In this document: one piece after another, positions 60,960-64,000 of the stretch
How positions within the stretch are numbered: position 1 is the stretch's first letter
Layout of the letters: each line of letters starts with the position of its first letter
Assembly (NCBI GenBank): GCA_020073585.1
Contig: JAIQEV010000001.1
Span: 1 to 64,000 of the forward strand
Direction of reading: 5' to 3'
Origin: Terriglobia bacterium
Lineage (GTDB): Bacteria; Acidobacteriota; Terriglobia; Acidiferrales; UBA7541
DNA: 64,000 nucleotides
The notes under the pieces: generated by a model
Seen by the model: the letters and a program-made list of their open reading frames with translations, nothing else
Database searches by the model: none
Told to the model about the DNA's origin: nothing
Translations under genes and position numbers: made by a program

Positions 60960-62891
60960 TCACCATCCCTGGACCCAGGAAGACCCCCCACCGGGGCGCC
61001 CCCGGCCCCCGGATGGCCCGCCTATGCCGCCCTGTGAGCCGCCAGGACCCCCCCTAGGCGGGTCCGCGGGCGGGAGCCGGAGCGCCGCCGCCAGTTCGCC
61101 CAGCTTGCGGATCGCCGCCTGCCCCAGGACGTACAGCGCCGCCAGGGCATAGACCTCGAGGTCCAGCGCCTCGTTGCGCGCGCGCGTCTTGAGATATTCG
61201 CGGATCGTCCCCTTGCCGCGGCGATACCGCCGGACCGCCTTCTCGGAAGTAAGCTGCGCGAGGTACTCGTCCTCGGCGAAATCGGGAAGATGCATGTAGC
61301 CGGGACCGGGTCCGGGGATTTTCATGCGCGCGAAGATGCGGTCCTTCGCCGTGTCGGTTCCGATGAGCCAGAGCTTCACGCGGTACTGATTGTTGATGCT
61401 GAACTTGCCGAGGATTTCCTTCCCCGATTCGCTCGAACCTTTCAGGGCGAAGATTTTCCGGTGCTGCCGCGCGCGAACGAACCGATAGACGGAGTCGGTG
61501 TGCAACCCGCCGGAGTCGATCATGGTGCAGGTGATTTTTACCTTTTGTCCCGATGCGTGCTCCCAGGTCGAGAGCAGGAACGAGTCGAGCTCGTTCCACA
61601 CCGTCTCCTGGCCGGGATCGCCGAAGAGTTGCTGGTAGGCGATGAGCCAGGATTCCTCTTTGTCGCCCCAGCCCTTCACCACGCACTCGAGGCGGTCGCT
61701 CTGGACGTCTACGGCCGCGGTGAGCAGGCCCACGCCGTCGGGGATCTCCGCCTGGTACGGCTCAAGCCGGCTCTTCAGAGTGAGCGCTTCGACCGAATCG
61801 CCCTGCTCCTCCCACGTTTCGCCGAGCCGCAAATTGATGAACGCCTTCAGCTTTTCCGGGTTGTTTTCCTTGTTGGCCTCGTGCCACTCCTGCGCGAGCG
61901 CGGGCCAGTTTTCGCGCCACGGCGAATAGAGCGCGTTGATGTGGAACCCCACGGTCGCGCGGTCCGGAAACTCGGCGACCCACTCGCCGGCGTTGAGCAT
62001 CTGCTGCTTATAGCGTTCGGGAATTTTCTTCTGACAGCCGGCGCAGATGTAGGCGACGCTCGCCTGGTCCACCTGCCCGTCGGCGTCGACGGAGTAGAAG
62101 AGGCGGTACGCCTTCGATACCGGGTCCCTCCACCAAAAGACCTGCTTCAGGGAGCAGAAGGGACAGGGGACGTGGAAGCGCCGCATATCCGATCGCAGAA
62201 AGTCGCGCTCGATCGGCGAGATGCCTTTCGGCTTCGCCGGCGTCGAACCCTTCACGATTTTGTAATCCGCATAGCCGTCGGTGCGGCGCGTGCCGATGGC
62301 CACGGGATCGCCCTCGCCGTCCACGTCGATGGGATAGCCGTCAACCTCGTCGAAGAGCACCACGGGGACGGGATCGCTGCGGAGCCCGGCGCCGGAGTTC
62401 GCCCCGGTGAGTTTCAGGAATCCTCCGGGGAATTCCTTCAGCGCGAGGGTGTTCCCCGCGCGGCGCGACGTCGGCGGTTTGATTTTCGAGCGCAGCGCCG
62501 TGCAGGACTCGATCATCGGCGTGATCCGCTTCTTCCCGTAGTCCTTCGCGTTGTCGATGGTCGGCTGCACGAGCATGATCGGCTTGGGGTCCGCGTCGAT
62601 GTAGTAGCCGCAGATGTTATTGATCACCGCGTCGGAGTAGCCGACCTGCGTGCTCTTCTGAATCACCACCTCGTGAACGAGCGGGTCCAGGATGACGTCC
62701 ATCATTTCGATTTGAAACTTCTCCGGCTTGAACGGACCCGGCCGTGATGTGGTGCCTTTCGGAAGGACGCGGTTCCGCACCGCCCACTCGGAGACGGTGA
62801 TATCCGGCGGCGGATCGAAGTGCGCGTAAACGCGCGAAAGGACGCCGGCCAGATTAGCTAGAGCGCTTGGGTGTGTTTGGGTTTCCACCAT
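60960..62891 (-). CDS. Terminase large subunit, lambda gpA/GpA family
   Basis: A 643-residue DNA-packaging ATPase-nuclease of the GpA family. KSTQVGYSD is the deviant Walker A, VLFDEVDGYP the Walker B, and CPFC...CAGC a zinc-finger insert. The nuclease domain begins near LLTAAVDVQSDRLECVV, with acidic residues. The last 40 residues are Gly/Pro-rich. GpA-type terminases go with cohesive-end packaging, so a cos site is expected to the right. Confidence 0.94.
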   Translation of the reverse strand: MVETQTHPSALANLAGVLSRVYAHFDPPPDITVSEWAVRNRVLPKGTTSRPGPFKPEKFQIEMMDVILDPLVHEVVIQKSTQVGYSDAVINNICGYYIDADPKPIMLVQPTIDNAKDYGKKRITPMIESCTALRSKIKPPTSRRAGNTLALKEFPGGFLKLTGANSGAGLRSDPVPVVLFDEVDGYPIDVDGEGDPVAIGTRRTDGYADYKIVKGSTPAKPKGISPIERDFLRSDMRRFHVPCPFCSLKQVFWWRDPVSKAYRLFYSVDADGQVDQASVAYICAGCQKKIPERYKQQMLNAGEWVAEFPDRATVGFHINALYSPWRENWPALAQEWHEANKENNPEKLKAFINLRLGETWEEQGDSVEALTLKSRLEPYQAEIPDGVGLLTAAVDVQSDRLECVVKGWGDKEESWLIAYQQLFGDPGQETVWNELDSFLLSTWEHASGQKVKITCTMIDSGGLHTDSVYRFVRARQHRKIFALKGSSESGKEILGKFSINNQYRVKLWLIGTDTAKDRIFARMKIPGPGPGYMHLPDFAEDEYLAQLTSEKAVRRYRRGKGTIREYLKTRARNEALDLEVYALAALYVLGQAAIRKLGELAAALRLPPADPPRGGPGGSQGGIGGPSGGRGRPGGGSSWVQGW

Positions 62892-63357
62892 CGTTCACTG
62901 CCCGCGCCAGATACGCGAGCGACTCCTTGCACGCCTTCTCGATCTTCGCCTGGATCATGACGCGGGAAGTTTCGCCCACGAGTTCGGGAGCGAGCCGCGG
63001 AGGGAGCGCCATGATGCGCGCCTTCGTGGTGAGCACCAGGTCGGTGAGTGTTGCCTCGACGTCCGGGAGCGCCACGAGCAGACCGCGCTCTTTCGCCAGT
63101 TCCATCTCGCGCAGATCGGCATCCGCCCGGAGCAGGCGCACCCGCTCCTCGCGCTCGCCGACGAACCCGCCGTCGAGAGTCGGGACTGCCTTCTTCTCCA
63201 GCGCCTGCTGCAGGTACCGGATGTACCAGAGCATGCACTTCACGGGGTCGTATTGTCCGCGCGCCTCGCGTGGCATTCCCTCCTTCACGAGCTGCTGCAC
63301 GCGCTGCTCCGTAAGATTCAGAGCGCCGGCTACTTTCTTGACGTCGACGGTTGGCAT
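62854..63357 (-). CDS. Terminase small subunit, Nu1-like
   Basis: A 167-residue protein with an N-terminal helix-turn-helix (VDVKKVAGALNLTEQRVQQLVKEGMPRE) like lambda Nu1, and a helical C-terminal part with LREMELAKERGLLV. It should recognise the packaging site and recruit the large subunit. It overlaps the large-subunit gene by 38 bases. Confidence 0.85.
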   Translation of the reverse strand: MPTVDVKKVAGALNLTEQRVQQLVKEGMPREARGQYDPVKCMLWYIRYLQQALEKKAVPTLDGGFVGEREERVRLLRADADLREMELAKERGLLVALPDVEATLTDLVLTTKARIMALPPRLAPELVGETSRVMIQAKIEKACKESLAYLARAVNDGGNPNTPKRSS

Positions 63358-63363
63358 GAGCGC

Positions 63364-63651
63364 CTATGCTTTGCCCGGCTCCTGGCCGGCAGGAGCCTCG
63401 CGTTCGCGTCTCCAAACGAAATTGAAAGCCGCCGGCCCGACCTGCACGAGCGAGTACTCATGCTGCGGGAGCCGGCGCTCGAGGTCATTCGCGGTTTCCT
63501 CGAGCATTTTCTCGATGGCTTCCTCGCTGTAGCCATGCCCCGGCTTCGCGCGAAACTTCCTGGTGGTTTTGCCATTGTTCCAGACGTTGAACACGCGGAG
63601 CGTGACGCATTTCCAGAGGCGCGACTTCCCTCCAGGAGCGAAATGTTTCAC
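63364..63651 (-). CDS. Small prophage protein before terminase
   Basis: A 95-residue protein starting at the GTG at 63651, coupled by GTGA to the methylase stop. WKCVTLRVFNVWNNGKTTRKFRAKPGHGYSEEAIEKMLEE suggests a small DNA- or protein-binding domain. A longer frame exists but covers methylase sequence. No family recognised. Confidence 0.6.
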   Translation of the reverse strand: MKHFAPGGKSRLWKCVTLRVFNVWNNGKTTRKFRAKPGHGYSEEAIEKMLEETANDLERRLPQHEYSLVQVGPAAFNFVWRREREAPAGQEPGKA

Positions 63652-64000
63652 TGGCGCGCCTCCCTCTTCGCTTTCTTTCCCGTCACCTGCTCCCACCTGA
63701 GAACGATGACGTCGCAGAACTTCGGCTCGAGTTCGCAAAGGTAGGCGGTCCGCCCGAGCTTTTCGCACGAGATGAGAGTCGAGCCGGAGCCGCCGAACGG
63801 ATCGAACACCAGGTCGTTTTTCTTCGTGGAATTGCGGAGCATCTTGTCGATGAGCGCGACGGGCTTCATCGTCGGATGGTCTTCGTTCTTTTTATGCTTC
63901 GGGATTTTGATTACGGTCGTTTCGAGTTCGTCGATGGTGATCTTCTCGCCGCGGATCTGAAACCACTGATCCCCGAGCCGCAGCCGGTAGAGATTCGGTT
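63648..64000 (-). CDS. Site-specific DNA methyltransferase (C-terminal part)
   Basis: The frame enters from the right edge; 117 codons are visible. HPTMKPVALI and DPFGGSGSTL-ISCEKLGR-YLCELEP are motifs X and I of class beta N4-cytosine/N6-adenine methylases, and RWEQVTGKKA is their usual end. Prophage methylases of this kind protect phage DNA from host restriction or mark packaging sites. The DPPY catalytic motif lies outside the window. Confidence 0.88.
   Translation of the reverse strand, partial: PNLYRLRLGDQWFQIRGEKITIDELETTVIKIPKHKKNEDHPTMKPVALIDKMLRNSTKKNDLVFDPFGGSGSTLISCEKLGRTAYLCELEPKFCDVIVLRWEQVTGKKAKREARQ

Larger units (their letters stand above)
35485..64000 (-). mobile_element. 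Lambda-like siphovirus prophage integrated in comM (left end in window)
   Basis: A serine integrase lies at the end abutting the broken comM. All genes read leftward: DNA methylase, terminase, portal, capsid, connector, tail, tape measure, tip and lysis genes, then integrase. The contractile-tail genes of myoviruses are absent and the G/GT chaperone precedes the tape measure, so a siphovirus is expected. Replication, repressor and right attachment site must lie past 64000. All morphogenesis genes look intact, so it may be inducible. Confidence 0.95.

Overview
The window looks like a chromosomal segment of a GC-rich bacterium, most likely an Acidobacteriota member of the Terriglobia type. This is inferred from general gene style, a Tes/Mss-like radical SAM protein and numerous short intergenic palindromes; no rRNA or other marker gene is present to prove it. 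A lambda-like prophage occupies the right-hand 28.5 kb.

Host region, 1-35.48 kb. From left to right it holds: the C-terminal part of a large radical SAM/Fe-S protein; FmdB zinc ribbon protein; an FMN-binding split-barrel protein; a secreted S10 carboxypeptidase translationally coupled to the CstA transporter and its small partner YbdD; a GAF-GGDEF-EAL protein; a saccharopine-dehydrogenase-like oxidoreductase; moaA with a long structured leader; nadA; a DUF2203 protein; a DUF255 thioredoxin-like protein; a lipoprotein; a secreted DinB-like protein; a membrane metallophosphoesterase; a DUF4197 protein; a 660-base AT-richer gap; thiC; a methyltransferase; a DUF2252 protein; a receiver-GGDEF protein; a solitary nuoB with a Rieske ferredoxin; an EVE-domain protein; an active/inactive M16 peptidase pair; mutM-dtd; a GNAT acetyltransferase; lemA-DUF2207; a DgcZ-type zinc-sensing diguanylate cyclase; and the 5' two thirds of comM. 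Three separate diguanylate cyclase genes make c-di-GMP signalling a theme.

The plus strand is C-biased from 1 to about 16 kb and G-biased from about 19 to 34 kb, whichever strand carries the genes. The switch falls on the 18.54-19.19 kb gap, which also carries DnaA-box-like sites, direct repeats and an AT-rich stretch. I propose this as a candidate chromosomal replication origin. A second host-side feature is a palindromic repeat, TGACCGC-N3-GCGGTCA, found as seven units at four loci, three of them tandem pairs with a 26-27-base period and one overlapping a likely start codon.

Prophage, 35.48 kb to beyond 64 kb. A large serine recombinase lies at the left end and comM is broken exactly there, so this is the attL side; the other half of comM should lie beyond the right edge. 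Apart from a separate integrase promoter, all prophage genes read leftward as one morphogenesis operon in lambda-like order: DNA methylase, small and large terminase, gpW-like protein, portal, protease-capsid fusion, FII-like connector, fibre, tail terminator, tail tube, frameshifted G/GT chaperone, tape measure, tail tip, endolysin, holin-like proteins and spanin-like protein. Replication and repressor genes are not in the window.
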